Below the pieces are notes generated by a model. That model was not told the origin of the DNA. It saw only the letters and a list, made by a program, of their open reading frames with translations, and ran no database searches. Shown here one piece after another: positions 52,217-62,025 of a stretch of 64,000 nucleotides of DNA (position 1 is its first letter; the number at the start of each line of letters is the position of its first letter). Source of the stretch: Candidatus Azophilus lithoversatilis (GTDB lineage Bacteria > Pseudomonadota > Gammaproteobacteria > Pseudomonadales > Azotimanducaceae); contig JAQAJJ010000002.1 of assembly GCA_028278675.1 (NCBI GenBank), forward strand, positions 93,674 through 157,673. Direction: 5' to 3'. Both the position numbers and the translations under genes were made by a program.

Positions 52217-54292
52217 ATGCCACTGAAGCCCGATCCGCCGAATCCGGCGGCACGGCTCGCATTCGATCAAGCTGTGGGCCTGATGCAGGCCAACGACTTC
52301 GGCGCTGCCAGCGCGGCTCTTAAAGCCGCGCTGGAGCACTCGCCCAACGACCCCAACCTGTTGCGGCTGCTCGGGGTGTCGTTGACGCGGCAGAACCGCG
52401 GCGCCGAGGCGGAGCGGACGCTGACCCAGGTGATCCGACTGGTGCCCAACTTCGCGCTGGCCCACGAGAATCGCGCCGATGCGTTGTTGCAACAGGGCAG
52501 GCTCGACGAAGCGGCCGAGTCGCTGCAGACCGCAATCCGGCACAACCCGGCATTGGATGCGGCCAATCGCAAGCTTGTTGAAGTGCTCGCTCTGACCGGC
52601 CGCGGTGGCGAAGCGGACGAGGCTTTCCAACAGTCGCTGCAAGGCGACCCCGATCGCGCGGCGATCGTTGAAGCCATGGAACTCAATCGCGGCGGCGAGA
52701 CGGCGCAATCGGAAAAGATCCTGCGTGGCATCCTGCGGCGCAAACCCGAGCACCTCGATGCGTTGCGCCTGATGGGTGTGCACTGCGCCCGCAAGGAGCT
52801 CTACAACGATGCCGAGGCGTTCTTTCGCCGCGCCGTCGATCTGGCCCCGGATTTTTGGCTGGCATGGATCAATCTCGGCGCGGCGCTTAACGAGCAGCAG
52901 AAGTTCGACCAGGCCGATGCCGCCTACAAAGCGGCACTGAAGCTCGAGCCGCGGTCGGTTTTCACGCTCGAAAAACTCGGCGCCAACAGCCTGTTCGATG
53001 GCCGCCACGACGACGCCATCGGTTGGCTTGATGCGGCGCTCGAACGCGACCCGGCCCACTTCCCGTCGCTGCTTTGCTTAGGCCATGTGCTCAAGACCGT
53101 GGGGCGGCAGAAGGAAGCCGTTGGCGCCTACCGCCGCTGCGCCAAGGCCAAACCCGACTTCGGGGAAGCCTACTGGAGCCTTGCCAATCTGAAGACGTTC
53201 CGGTTCAAGGGATCGGAAGTCCGCGAGATGGAAAAACACGTCGAAGCGGTCTCCGCTGCGGCCGGCGGGGAGGATTCCGAGATCGCCTTCTCCTTCGCCC
53301 TTGGCAAGGCCTTCGAAGACCGCCGGAACTACCGCAAGGCGTTTGAATACTATTCCCGGGGCAACGCCAGGAAACGTCCCACGCTCAACTACGACCCCAT
53401 CGAGTTCCAGAGGACCAACGATCGGATCATTGACGTATTCACCAAGGCCTTTTTCGAACAGCGCGCCGGACAGGGATGCCAGGACGATTCGCCGATCCTG
53501 ATCGTCGGCCTGCCCCGGTCGGGTTCGACCCTGCTGGAGCAGATCCTGGCCAGTCACTCGCAGGTCGAAGGAACCGCCGAGTTGCACTATCTGCTGCGCT
53601 TGGCCACGGAGACCGGCCTGACTCGCTCCGACGGCATCCGCTACCCGGAATGCCTGCTCGAAATGAGTCCCCATCACTTCCGGGACTTGGGCAGGGAGTA
53701 CCTTGACAACGCCCTGCGCCACCGCTCCGGCGCACGCTACTTCACCGACAAGATGCCCAACAACTTCACGGGCATCGGCTTTCTGCACGCGATCCTGCCG
53801 AACGCCAAGGTCATCGATGCCCGGCGCCACCCGCTCGACAGTTGCTTGGGATCGTTCAAGCAGCTCTTCGCCCGCGGCCAGATATTCACTTACGACCTCT
53901 ACGACCTTGCGCACTGCTACATTCAGTACAACCGGTTGATCGATCACTGGAGCGAGGTGTTGCCGGGCAAGGTCCTCACCGTCCACTACGAAGATGTGGT
54001 CGGCGACCTCGAGCATCAGGCAAGGCGCATAGCCGCCCACTGCGGACTCGAGTGGGAAGAGGGGATGCTGCGCTACCACGAGACCGAACGCGCCGTGAAG
54101 ACCGCGAGTTCCGAACAGGTGCGCCAACCGATCTACTCGGGTTCGGTGAACCTCTGGCGCCGCTACGAAGACGAACTCGACGAGCTGATCGATTACCTCG
54201 AACCCGTGCTGCTCGAACTGCCCGAAGACCAGCAGCCGAAATCCCTCCTCAAACCGGCGCTAGCCGGAACCGTTGATCCGCAAGCGGGCTAA
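52217..54292 (+). CDS. TPR-repeat protein with C-terminal sulfotransferase domain
   Basis: TPR tract then DSPILIVGLPRSGSTLLEQILASHSQVEGTAELHYLLRLA..AILPNAKVIDARRHPLDSCLGSFKQLF; 7 bp after TonB-receptor stop. Confidence 0.93.
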   Translation: MPLKPDPPNPAARLAFDQAVGLMQANDFGAASAALKAALEHSPNDPNLLRLLGVSLTRQNRGAEAERTLTQVIRLVPNFALAHENRADALLQQGRLDEAAESLQTAIRHNPALDAANRKLVEVLALTGRGGEADEAFQQSLQGDPDRAAIVEAMELNRGGETAQSEKILRGILRRKPEHLDALRLMGVHCARKELYNDAEAFFRRAVDLAPDFWLAWINLGAALNEQQKFDQADAAYKAALKLEPRSVFTLEKLGANSLFDGRHDDAIGWLDAALERDPAHFPSLLCLGHVLKTVGRQKEAVGAYRRCAKAKPDFGEAYWSLANLKTFRFKGSEVREMEKHVEAVSAAAGGEDSEIAFSFALGKAFEDRRNYRKAFEYYSRGNARKRPTLNYDPIEFQRTNDRIIDVFTKAFFEQRAGQGCQDDSPILIVGLPRSGSTLLEQILASHSQVEGTAELHYLLRLATETGLTRSDGIRYPECLLEMSPHHFRDLGREYLDNALRHRSGARYFTDKMPNNFTGIGFLHAILPNAKVIDARRHPLDSCLGSFKQLFARGQIFTYDLYDLAHCYIQYNRLIDHWSEVLPGKVLTVHYEDVVGDLEHQARRIAAHCGLEWEEGMLRYHETERAVKTASSEQVRQPIYSGSVNLWRRYEDELDELIDYLEPVLLELPEDQQPKSLLKPALAGTVDPQAG

Positions 54293-54302
54293 GCCTTGGC
54301 GA

Positions 54303-55232
54303 TCACCGATCCGGCCAGGGGTGAGGCCAGACCTCGATGCCGTGTATGGCCTGCCTCAAGTCGAGCGACAGATTGACGACCGTGACGGGTTGGCCTGTGT
54401 CGAGATCGTAGATCGAAATCGTCGCCGGAGACGACCCCGCGGCAATTTCGCCATCAGAAATCACGCATAGGCCGCGCCCTAATGCCGGCTTCGCACTGTG
54501 TGCATTTTCGGAGTTCACGGCCGTGCCCTGGCGCGGCGGCGAGCGAGGCACGGGGAACGCCATGCGGGAATCTGGACTTTCGAAGCGCACGGCGCCGGCG
54601 TTGGTGTCGTTGAACAGGATGCCGTCCCGGTAAGGACGAGCGTCATGAGCGCCCTGCGGCAGGGTTGCCATGACGCCGACGCGCTCGCCCGAAAACCGCA
54701 ACAGGGCGCCAGTGCGCCTGCCGCTGACGTACATGCCGCCCTGATCGCAATGCACGTTGCCGAGCCCCAGCTTGTTGATCAGCAGCGGTCCGTCATCACC
54801 GTTCGGATCGAAGCGCCGCGCCCCGAACACCCTCCCGTCGGTGACTATCCTTAGCGCCCAATCGAACGTTTCCGTTTCTAGATTGAAGCCGAGGATGGCG
54901 TCATAGCCCGCCGACGTCAGAAAGAGGTGGCGTTCGAAGATGCAGATGTCCTGACAGTCTTCGAGGTAAGCATTGCGAAACGAAGCAACGGCATTGAACG
55001 CCGGGTCGAATGCCACCAGCTCGTCGTTCCCCGTTATGTAGATTCTGTCCCCATGACAGGCTATGCCCCCCAAGCCACGTTCGCTGCCACCGCCCTGCCG
55101 GCCGGTGTCCATTGCGTTCCAGTCCACGGGTTTCAGTATCCGGCTGCTCTCGAGATTGATCAGGTACACCCCGCCGTGACTCTCGCCAGGGTGGTTCCCG
55201 CGCTGCACCGAGGTCGCTATCAGGTTCGCCAT
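54303..55232 (-). CDS. Beta-propeller-like protein (possibly DUF4915/TIGR03032-like), unknown function
   Basis: Repeated strand pattern: GGVYLINLESSRILKPVDW..GGIACHGDRIYITGNDELVAFDP..ICIFERHLFLTSAGYDAILGFNLETETFDWALRI.. Confidence 0.6.
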   Translation of the reverse strand: MANLIATSVQRGNHPGESHGGVYLINLESSRILKPVDWNAMDTGRQGGGSERGLGGIACHGDRIYITGNDELVAFDPAFNAVASFRNAYLEDCQDICIFERHLFLTSAGYDAILGFNLETETFDWALRIVTDGRVFGARRFDPNGDDGPLLINKLGLGNVHCDQGGMYVSGRRTGALLRFSGERVGVMATLPQGAHDARPYRDGILFNDTNAGAVRFESPDSRMAFPVPRSPPRQGTAVNSENAHSAKPALGRGLCVISDGEIAAGSSPATISIYDLDTGQPVTVVNLSLDLRQAIHGIEVWPHPWPDR

Positions 55233-55256
55233 GTGGCCGCCTCCGAAGTGCCCGGG

Positions 55257-55835
55257 CTAGGCATCCAAGCGCGGTTTGGGATCCGTTCGGGAACCCGGCA
55301 CGTAATCGAATATGAAGGTGATCCGGTCTTCGTCACCGCCGTTGAGCACACTGTGGCGTTTTTGGTTGTTGACCTCGTAGGCATTGCCGACCTGCAACCG
55401 GTGCGGGCGGCCCTCGATCATGAAGCGCACCTTGTTGTTGGTGGTGATGGGCACGTGGATGCGGTGGCTGCGGCGGAACGAGACGTGATGATCGGTGTGC
55501 GGCGTGATGACCTTGCCGGCTTTCAGCTTGGCGGCCATGGCGCGAATGATGGTGCCGCCCTTCGGGTAGAGCCGCTCGATGATGTCGTGCATGAGCGGCA
55601 CGGCCAGATGCGAGAGCCGCTCCCAGCCGGCACCCTTCACGAGGTCGATGTTCGGCCAGCCGTCGTGGTCGCAGAAGATCAGGATCACGGACTCGGTGTC
55701 GTAGTGTACGTCCTCGTATTTTTTCTGACGAATCTCCTCCTCGCGCCAGACAGGCTCTTCCAACGCGACGATGGCATCGGCCAGCCCCGCCGAATCGACG
55801 CGTCCGAGATCCCGGATCGGTACTCCTATGTCCAT
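55257..55835 (-). CDS. Aspartyl/asparaginyl beta-hydroxylase-domain protein
   Basis: MAAKLKAGKVITPHTDHHVSFRRSHRIHVPITTNNKVRFMIEGRPHRLQVGNAYEVNNQKRHSVLNGGDEDRITFIFDY; H-x-D..H..R. Confidence 0.9.
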   Translation of the reverse strand: MDIGVPIRDLGRVDSAGLADAIVALEEPVWREEEIRQKKYEDVHYDTESVILIFCDHDGWPNIDLVKGAGWERLSHLAVPLMHDIIERLYPKGGTIIRAMAAKLKAGKVITPHTDHHVSFRRSHRIHVPITTNNKVRFMIEGRPHRLQVGNAYEVNNQKRHSVLNGGDEDRITFIFDYVPGSRTDPKPRLDA

Positions 55836-56232
55836 ACTCCCGATCCCCGTTCCTCCACCAGGACCCCTAGTCGATTCTACCCTGTTCCGCCCGCCACATC
55901 GTGGAACTTGAGGCGTTCGTCAAAAGGCGGCAAGATCGCCGGACGGCAACGGGGAGGGTCGGCATTGGGGCGGCCACACCGGTGTGGTCGACTGGAGGGC
56001 TTTCGAGCTGGCTGGCATCACCAACGCGACCCAACCGCGTTGTCGCCCTTTCCGGCAACGGGAAGGCCCTTGCACGGGAACCCAAACGGCCTAGCGCCTA
56101 AAACCCACTTGTTTGCGGGACAGGACACTAGCCGCGGCCAGCCTTCAAGCGCACCGCACCGTGCAGGAACTCGGTTGAATTCAGTCCGCGATTCCGCCTC
56201 CTGTAGTCAGTTGGATGGCGCTCGGTCCATTC

Positions 56233-57381
56233 TTAGTCGTTCACCAGCCGCCCTTGCCACAGTGCATCCAGAAATGCCTCCCAAGGCGTCACCTCAATGC
56301 CCTTCACGAGGCGGCTCATGGGCTCCATGCACACCAGCAGATGACGTTTGGTGATGCCTTCCTCGTTAAGCGCCGTCAGGCCGCGCCAGTCACGGGCGCC
56401 GACGTTGGCCTTCGCCTTCACCTCGACGGCAATGTCCTGAAATACGAAGTCCACCTCGAATCCCGACTTCGACCGCCAGTAGCCGGGCGGGTCAAGCCGG
56501 TGGTAACTGCAGTAGGCGGCGATTTCCTGGTGGATGAAGCTCTCGAAGGCTTCCTCGTATTCGGCTGTGCCCGGCGCAAGTCCTCGGCGGCCTTGCAGAT
56601 GCCGCGCCAAGCCGATGTCGAACAGATAGTACTTCGACGTGGACACCGCCTTGCGCTTGCGGGTCTCCGTGATGGCCCTGACCTCTTGCCCGATGAAGGT
56701 GTCCTTGAGGATGTCGTAGTAGGCCCTTGCCGTCGAAGCGGGCACTTGGGCATCGTTCGCGAAGCTGGCGAAGTTGATCATCTGTCCGTGCGCCAGAGCA
56801 GCGGCGCTCAGAAAGCGGCTGAAGGCACCGACGTTGCGCACCACGGCCTCCGCCGCAATCTCCTCTCTGAGATAGTCGCCGGCATAGGCCGCCAAGTCCT
56901 CGCCGGGCGCTTCTGAAAAATAGATCGGCGGCAGCAAGCCATGCTCCAAGGCGCGGGTCAGGTCGAAACGCGCCCCCAACTCATGCCGGGTGAAAGGGTG
57001 CAGCGCACGGGATCGAGCCCGGCCGCCGAGCAAGTTCACGCCCTTGCGGCGCAGGCGGCGGGCACTGGAGCCGGTCAGAAGAAACCGCACCCCATACCGC
57101 TCGATCATGAGATGCACTTCGTTTAGAAGCTCCGGGAGTTTCTGAATTTCGTCGATGACCACAAGGGAAGTTTCGGGCGTCAGCGCTTCGCGGATCAGCG
57201 CCGGGTTGCGGGAAAGCCGCAGAAACAACGTCTGATCGAGCAGGTCGTAAACCGGAGCGCCAGATAGCTGCTGGCGAATCAGCGTGGACTTGCCGGTCTG
57301 GCGGGGACCGAACAGGAAGCAGGACTTGCTTTTCAGCACCTCCGCAATCTTGAGGTGGCGCGGCACGACAGGCTGGGACAT
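56233..57381 (-). CDS. ATP-binding protein, AAA / DUF4143 family
   Basis: LKSKSCFLFGPRQTGKSTLIRQQLSGAPVYDLLDQ..SLVVIDEIQKLPELLNEVHLMIERYGVRFLLTGSSARRLRRKGVNLLGGRARSRALHPF. Confidence 0.93.
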   Translation of the reverse strand: MSQPVVPRHLKIAEVLKSKSCFLFGPRQTGKSTLIRQQLSGAPVYDLLDQTLFLRLSRNPALIREALTPETSLVVIDEIQKLPELLNEVHLMIERYGVRFLLTGSSARRLRRKGVNLLGGRARSRALHPFTRHELGARFDLTRALEHGLLPPIYFSEAPGEDLAAYAGDYLREEIAAEAVVRNVGAFSRFLSAAALAHGQMINFASFANDAQVPASTARAYYDILKDTFIGQEVRAITETRKRKAVSTSKYYLFDIGLARHLQGRRGLAPGTAEYEEAFESFIHQEIAAYCSYHRLDPPGYWRSKSGFEVDFVFQDIAVEVKAKANVGARDWRGLTALNEEGITKRHLLVCMEPMSRLVKGIEVTPWEAFLDALWQGRLVND

Positions 57382-57383
57382 TG

Positions 57384-57416
57384 ATGATAATCAACAGCTT
57401 CTTTGCTGATTATCAT
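57384..57416. promoter_or_regulatory. 10-bp perfect inverted repeat upstream of the DUF4143 gene
   Basis: ATGATAATCA ... TGATTATCAT; related half-site TGACAATCA follows. Confidence 0.6.
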
Positions 57417-57496
57417 GACAATCAGCAACAAAAGAGTCAATTGTCACCAAAATAAGGTGAAAACCAAGCGGGCTCGGCAAAGTGCCTTGAACAGGC

Positions 57497-58543
57497 TCAG
57501 CCCTGCGCCAGCAGCGATCGCAGGTCGATGATGGCGGCGTTGACGCGGGAGATGTGGGAAGCCATCACCAACGAGTGGTTGGCCAAAAAGCCCATGCCGC
57601 TGCCGTTGAGCACCACCGGGCTCCAGAGCGTGTCTTGGGTCGGTTCCAGATCGCGGATGATCTGTTGGACGCTGACCCGGGCGTTCTTGTTGTCAAGCAC
57701 GTCGCCGAAGTCGTGCTCGATGGCCCGCAGCAGATGCAGCAATGCCCAAGTCTGGCCCCGGGCTTGATAGAACACGTCGTCGATTTCGAGCCAAGGCGTC
57801 TTGTATTCCTGCTCGCCGGGCGCGTCGGTCGCCTGCACGGCAGCGGCGTCCCCCGCCAGGTCGATGTTGAGCTGCCGCTTGCCGACGCTGGCCGAGAGCC
57901 GCTGCGCAAGGCTGCCCAGCCGCGTCTCCACCCCTTGCAGCCATTGCTGGAGGTTGTCCGCCCGGGCGTAGAACTGCGCACCGGGCTCGGCTGGGTCCGC
58001 CAGGCGGCGCAGGTAGGCGTTGACGTGGCGAATGCCTTGGCGGTACTCGCCCTCGGTGCTGGGGAATATCCAACTGGAGTTGTCGAAGAAGAACTGGCCC
58101 TCGGCCAGTTGCAGGTCCGCGTCCTCCTTGGATTGGCTTTGCGAGCGGGCGAAGTCGATGCGATAGGCGCGGGCCGCGTCGCGAATCTGCACCAGAACGC
58201 CGAACTCCCAATTGGGCACGTTGTCCATCCACAGGCCGGGCGGGAAGAGGTCGTTGGAGAGGTAGCCACCCCGTTTTTCCAGCAGGGTTTCGGCCAACCG
58301 AATGAGGGTGGCCGTGGTGGTGGCGCCGATGACGATGGCTTGGTCCTTTGCCTTGGACTGCAGGGCGGCGTTTTGCCGCACGTCAAAGAGCGGTGGCTCA
58401 TCATCCCACCACCAGGCCAGGAACGCGCAGGCTCCGAGATAGGCTAGGACCAAGCCAGTCACAGCTTTAGCCGCCCGCTTGCCCGGGCCGCCGAAACCAT
58501 GGGTCTTGAAGTTGGGCTTTGCCCGCCAGAATTTCCAGTTCAT
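57497..58543 (-). CDS. DUF2333 family protein
   Basis: 348 aa; TGLVLAYLGACAFLAWWWDDEPPLFDV..GGYLSNDLFPPGLWMDNVPNWEFGVLVQIRDAARAYR..FDNSSWIFPSTEGEYRQGI. Confidence 0.88.
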   Translation of the reverse strand: MNWKFWRAKPNFKTHGFGGPGKRAAKAVTGLVLAYLGACAFLAWWWDDEPPLFDVRQNAALQSKAKDQAIVIGATTTATLIRLAETLLEKRGGYLSNDLFPPGLWMDNVPNWEFGVLVQIRDAARAYRIDFARSQSQSKEDADLQLAEGQFFFDNSSWIFPSTEGEYRQGIRHVNAYLRRLADPAEPGAQFYARADNLQQWLQGVETRLGSLAQRLSASVGKRQLNIDLAGDAAAVQATDAPGEQEYKTPWLEIDDVFYQARGQTWALLHLLRAIEHDFGDVLDNKNARVSVQQIIRDLEPTQDTLWSPVVLNGSGMGFLANHSLVMASHISRVNAAIIDLRSLLAQG

Positions 58544-58607
58544 GTCCGTTTACCGTCCAGCGGCGGGAGCTCTCCCCGGCACCATAGCACTGCCTGCGGA
58601 CAGAACA

Positions 58608-59327
58608 CTACCCGTTGGAAAAACACATCAGTTCCACGGTCGGCGGCGAGGCCACAGTGAGGCGGGCGCGCACCCGAGCGTCACCGGCGCCGCTGTTGAG
58701 CTGTTGATACATCCAACGGCCTTCGGCGTCGGAACGGGCGTTGATGTTCACCCGGCAGCCCGCCTCGCTGGCCCGCCGACCTAGGCGCTTGAGCTTGCCT
58801 TGCACGGCGCTGGCGCGTTTGGCGAGCGCTTCCCCGTCGAGCCGCACCTTGTCCCGGCGTGCGTTGTCCAGCAAATCCAGTTGCCGCTCGGTGGGCGCAA
58901 TGCCCGGGTGCGCCGGGTCAACTTGGCGCGCCCGCTCGAGCATTGCCCGGCCTTGGGCGTAGCGTTGCCGGTCGGCAGCGGTGAGCGCCAGCCTGACGTA
59001 GCGCTCGACGATCTTCTCCAAGCCACGCTGGGCGCGTTGATCGTCAGGGTCGAGCTTCAGGACCTCTTGGTAGAAGCCGTGCGCGCTGCCCACTTCCGGG
59101 GTGGTGAGCCGGTCTTCCGCCAACGCTTGGGCGGCCGCCTCAAGCAGCCGCTCGATGCGCTCATCCTCGACCGGCGCTTGCTGCACGGGAGGCGGGCGAT
59201 GCTCCGCAGGCAACTGCTCTGGCGCTTGAGCAGTTTCACAGCCTGCCAGCAACGCGGCGAGTGCCAGCAGGGCAAACGGGTGGGCATTGGGGACTGCACG
59301 GGAGGCCATCGGCCGATTCACGATCAA
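58608..59327 (-). CDS. Putative lipoprotein with TPR-like helices
   Basis: ALLALAALLAGCETAQAPEQ lipobox; ERIERLLEAAAQALAEDRLTTPEVGSAHGFYQEVLKLDPDDQRAQRGLEKIVERYVRLAL; start uncertain. Confidence 0.75.
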   Translation of the reverse strand: MIVNRPMASRAVPNAHPFALLALAALLAGCETAQAPEQLPAEHRPPPVQQAPVEDERIERLLEAAAQALAEDRLTTPEVGSAHGFYQEVLKLDPDDQRAQRGLEKIVERYVRLALTAADRQRYAQGRAMLERARQVDPAHPGIAPTERQLDLLDNARRDKVRLDGEALAKRASAVQGKLKRLGRRASEAGCRVNINARSDAEGRWMYQQLNSGAGDARVRARLTVASPPTVELMCFSNG

Positions 59328-59431
59328 GTTGCCAAACGGAGTATATTGCCGCCTGACTTCCTAACTTGCCAGCAACGGGGCAACGCAGATGATCACAACC
59401 GACCCAAGGCGGTGCGCCCCCGAACCGGAGG

Positions 59432-59520
59432 TTCGCATGGAACAAATGGAGACAGCACGTTGGCTGGCCAAGTGTTCCTTCGGCATCGGCGGCTTGCCGC
59501 ACTGGGGTGAGCCAAGGGCT
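59432..59520 (-). repeat. Dispersed intergenic repeat, copy 2 (inverted)
   Basis: Reverse complement aligns to 37336-37425 (..GGCCAGCC..GCTGTCTCCATTTGTTCCATGCGA). Confidence 0.8.
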
Positions 59521-59613
59521 TTTGCATGGAACCAAGAAGGCCCAAAGGCGGGATGCCCTCGCTTCGAAGGAACCCGCTCGCTGGCGCAGGAGTTCCGCGC
59601 CGGCGGAACGACA

Positions 59614-61500
59614 ATGGACCGCAGGTCCGCGCCCTCTCGTTGTTTGTGGATGTGGTTGGTGGCACTGGTTCTTGGTGTCGCGCAGGCAGCAGCGGCTGCG
59701 GAGTTCGAGTGGCTTGATGAGCAGCCCGAATTCCTGCCGGTGGACGAAGCCTTCGCGCTGTCCACCGAAACCGCTGACGATGGCGCGTTGCTGGCCTACT
59801 GGGACATGCCGGACGGCTACTACCTTTACCGCCATCGCTTCGACTTCGCTTTGAAGAACCCTACAGCGGCGGTGTTGGATCCGGTGGAGATGCCGTCGGG
59901 GAAGGCCAAGGTCGATGAGTATTTCGGCGCGGTGGAGGTCTATTACCATCGCGTCCAAGCTCGAGTGCCGATTCGCGACGCCCAAGGCCCCGTGGAGGTG
60001 GGCATTTCCTACCAAGGCTGCGCGGAGGCCGGCCTTTGCTATCCGCCCGAGCGGCGCTGGGTGGTGGTGGATGCCGCGCTCACGCCGCCTGCCGCGCCAA
60101 GTGCTGAGTCGACTTCGGCGGTCGACGAGTCCGCCACTGAAGAGCAGCGGCTCGCCACCGCGCTTGCCGAACGGGGGCTGCTGCTGGCGATGGCGTTGTT
60201 CTTTCTCGGCGGCATTGGTTTGGCGTTCACGCCCTGTGTGCTGCCGATGGTGCCCATCCTCTCCAGCATCATCGTCGGCGACGCTGAGGCGCCAACCCGC
60301 TGGCGGGCCTTTGGCCTGTCGTTGGCCTACGTGCTCGGCATGGCCTTCACCTACGCCGCGGTCGGAACGCTGATGGGGCTGTTTGGAGCGAGCCTCAATC
60401 TGCAGGCGGCACTGCAGTCGCCGCCGGTGCTCGTCGGGTTCGCCGCATTGTTCGTCCTGCTGTCGCTGGCCATGTTTGGCTTTTATGAACTGCGACTGCC
60501 CGAGCGCTGGCAGAATGCCCTCGATGCCTTGGGCGGACGGGTCGGCGGCGGCAAGCACCTAGGCGTTCTGGTCATGGGCGCGTTGTCTGCCTTGGTGGTT
60601 TCGCCGTGCGTCTCCGCCCCGTTGGCGGGGGCGCTGATCTACATCAGCGCCAGTCAGGATGCCCTGCTCGGCGCTGCCGCCCTGCTTGCCCTTGGGCTCG
60701 GCATGGGTGTGCCGCTGCTTATCATCGGTGCCAGCGGCGGCCACCTTTTACCTCGGGCGGGCGCGTGGATGAACGCCGTCAAGGCGGTCTTTGGCGTCGG
60801 CCTGCTGGCCGTCGCCATCTGGCTGCTGGAACGGGTGGTACCCGGACCGGTCTCCTTGGCCCTTTGGGCGGTGCTGCTGATCGGCAGTGGTGTCTATTTG
60901 GGCGGTCTGGACGCGGCCGCCAAGGCGGGTTGGGGCAACTTGAGGAAGGCGGCGGGCTTCGCTGCCGCGGTCTATGGCGCGCTGCTGCTGATTGGCGCCG
61001 CCAGCGGTGCCAACGATCCATTGAGGCCATTGCTGAACTTCACGGCCACCCCGTCGGCGCAACAGGGCGGAGAACTGCAATGGCATGCGGTGGCAAACCT
61101 CGATGATGTCCGCGCCGGAATCAATGCGGGCGCCGGTCTCGGCCGCCTGACGCTGCTCGACCTTTACGCGGATTGGTGCATCTCCTGCAAGATCATGGAG
61201 CGCTCCGTCTTCCCGGAACCGGATGTGGCCAGCCGCTTGGCCGAGCTCCATCTGTTGCGCGCTGACGTCACCGCCAACAATGCGAAGGACAGGAAACTGC
61301 TCGATGCCTTCGGCCTTTTCGGCCCCCCGAGCCTCGTGTTTTTCGATCGCAACGGCGCCGAGCTGAAAACGCTGCGGGTGCAGGGGGAAATCGGTGCGGA
61401 GGCGCTGGCCAAACACTTGGAAACGGTCCTTCAAAGCCGTGGCGGAAAGGGCAATTTGGCTTTAACGTCTGGGAAATTCGGCGAAATTGCAGGCATTTGA
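59614..61500 (+). CDS. dsbD: Thiol:disulfide interchange protein DsbD
   Basis: Signal peptide MDRRSAPSRCLWMWLVALVLGVAQAAAAAEFEWLDEQPEFLPVDEAF; CTPCVLPMVPILSSIIVG (FTPCVLPM); C-term LLDLYADWCISCKIMERSVF. Confidence 0.95.
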   Translation: MDRRSAPSRCLWMWLVALVLGVAQAAAAAEFEWLDEQPEFLPVDEAFALSTETADDGALLAYWDMPDGYYLYRHRFDFALKNPTAAVLDPVEMPSGKAKVDEYFGAVEVYYHRVQARVPIRDAQGPVEVGISYQGCAEAGLCYPPERRWVVVDAALTPPAAPSAESTSAVDESATEEQRLATALAERGLLLAMALFFLGGIGLAFTPCVLPMVPILSSIIVGDAEAPTRWRAFGLSLAYVLGMAFTYAAVGTLMGLFGASLNLQAALQSPPVLVGFAALFVLLSLAMFGFYELRLPERWQNALDALGGRVGGGKHLGVLVMGALSALVVSPCVSAPLAGALIYISASQDALLGAAALLALGLGMGVPLLIIGASGGHLLPRAGAWMNAVKAVFGVGLLAVAIWLLERVVPGPVSLALWAVLLIGSGVYLGGLDAAAKAGWGNLRKAAGFAAAVYGALLLIGAASGANDPLRPLLNFTATPSAQQGGELQWHAVANLDDVRAGINAGAGLGRLTLLDLYADWCISCKIMERSVFPEPDVASRLAELHLLRADVTANNAKDRKLLDAFGLFGPPSLVFFDRNGAELKTLRVQGEIGAEALAKHLETVLQSRGGKGNLALTSGKFGEIAGI

Positions 61501-61567
61501 CGTTTATCTGTACATCTAGTGCACGGTAGGGGAGAATCCCCCGCATCCATCAGGAGTGCATCTTCCC

Positions 61568-62005
61568 ATGGCCAAGTTTCTCGTGTTGCACGGCCCCAAC
61601 CTGAACTTGCTCGGCAGCCGGGAGCCGGAGATATACGGCCACGACACCTTGGCGGGCATCGACGGGCGCATCAGGGCTTTGGCCGCGTCGAGGGGCCACG
61701 AGGCGGAGTGCCTGCAGTCCAACGCCGAACATGAACTCGTGGAGCGCGTCCATCGCGCCAAGGGCGAATTCGTCAGCATCGTCATCAACCCCGGCGCCTT
61801 CACCCACACCAGCATCGCGCTGAGGGACGCCTTGCTGGGCGTGGACATTCCGTTCATTGAGGTGCACCTGTCCAACGTCCACTCGCGGGAGGTCTTCCGC
61901 CAAACCTCCTACCTTTCCGACATCGCGCAGGCGGTGATCACCGGCTGCGGCGCACGGGGCTACCTGTTCGCCCTCGAAGCGCTCATGGCCAAGGTCGAAG
62001 GCTGA
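61568..62005 (+). CDS. aroQ: 3-dehydroquinate dehydratase, type II
   Basis: [70 protein letters not shown]. Confidence 0.97.
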   Translation: MAKFLVLHGPNLNLLGSREPEIYGHDTLAGIDGRIRALAASRGHEAECLQSNAEHELVERVHRAKGEFVSIVINPGAFTHTSIALRDALLGVDIPFIEVHLSNVHSREVFRQTSYLSDIAQAVITGCGARGYLFALEALMAKVEG

Positions 62006-62025
62006 ACGGCGGTCAGGAGAAACCA

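Noticed and set aside
55974-55987. Perfect 14-bp palindrome CCACACCGGTGTGG
   Set aside because: Isolated, no related copies noticed and no clear adjacent promoter; too little support for a function.
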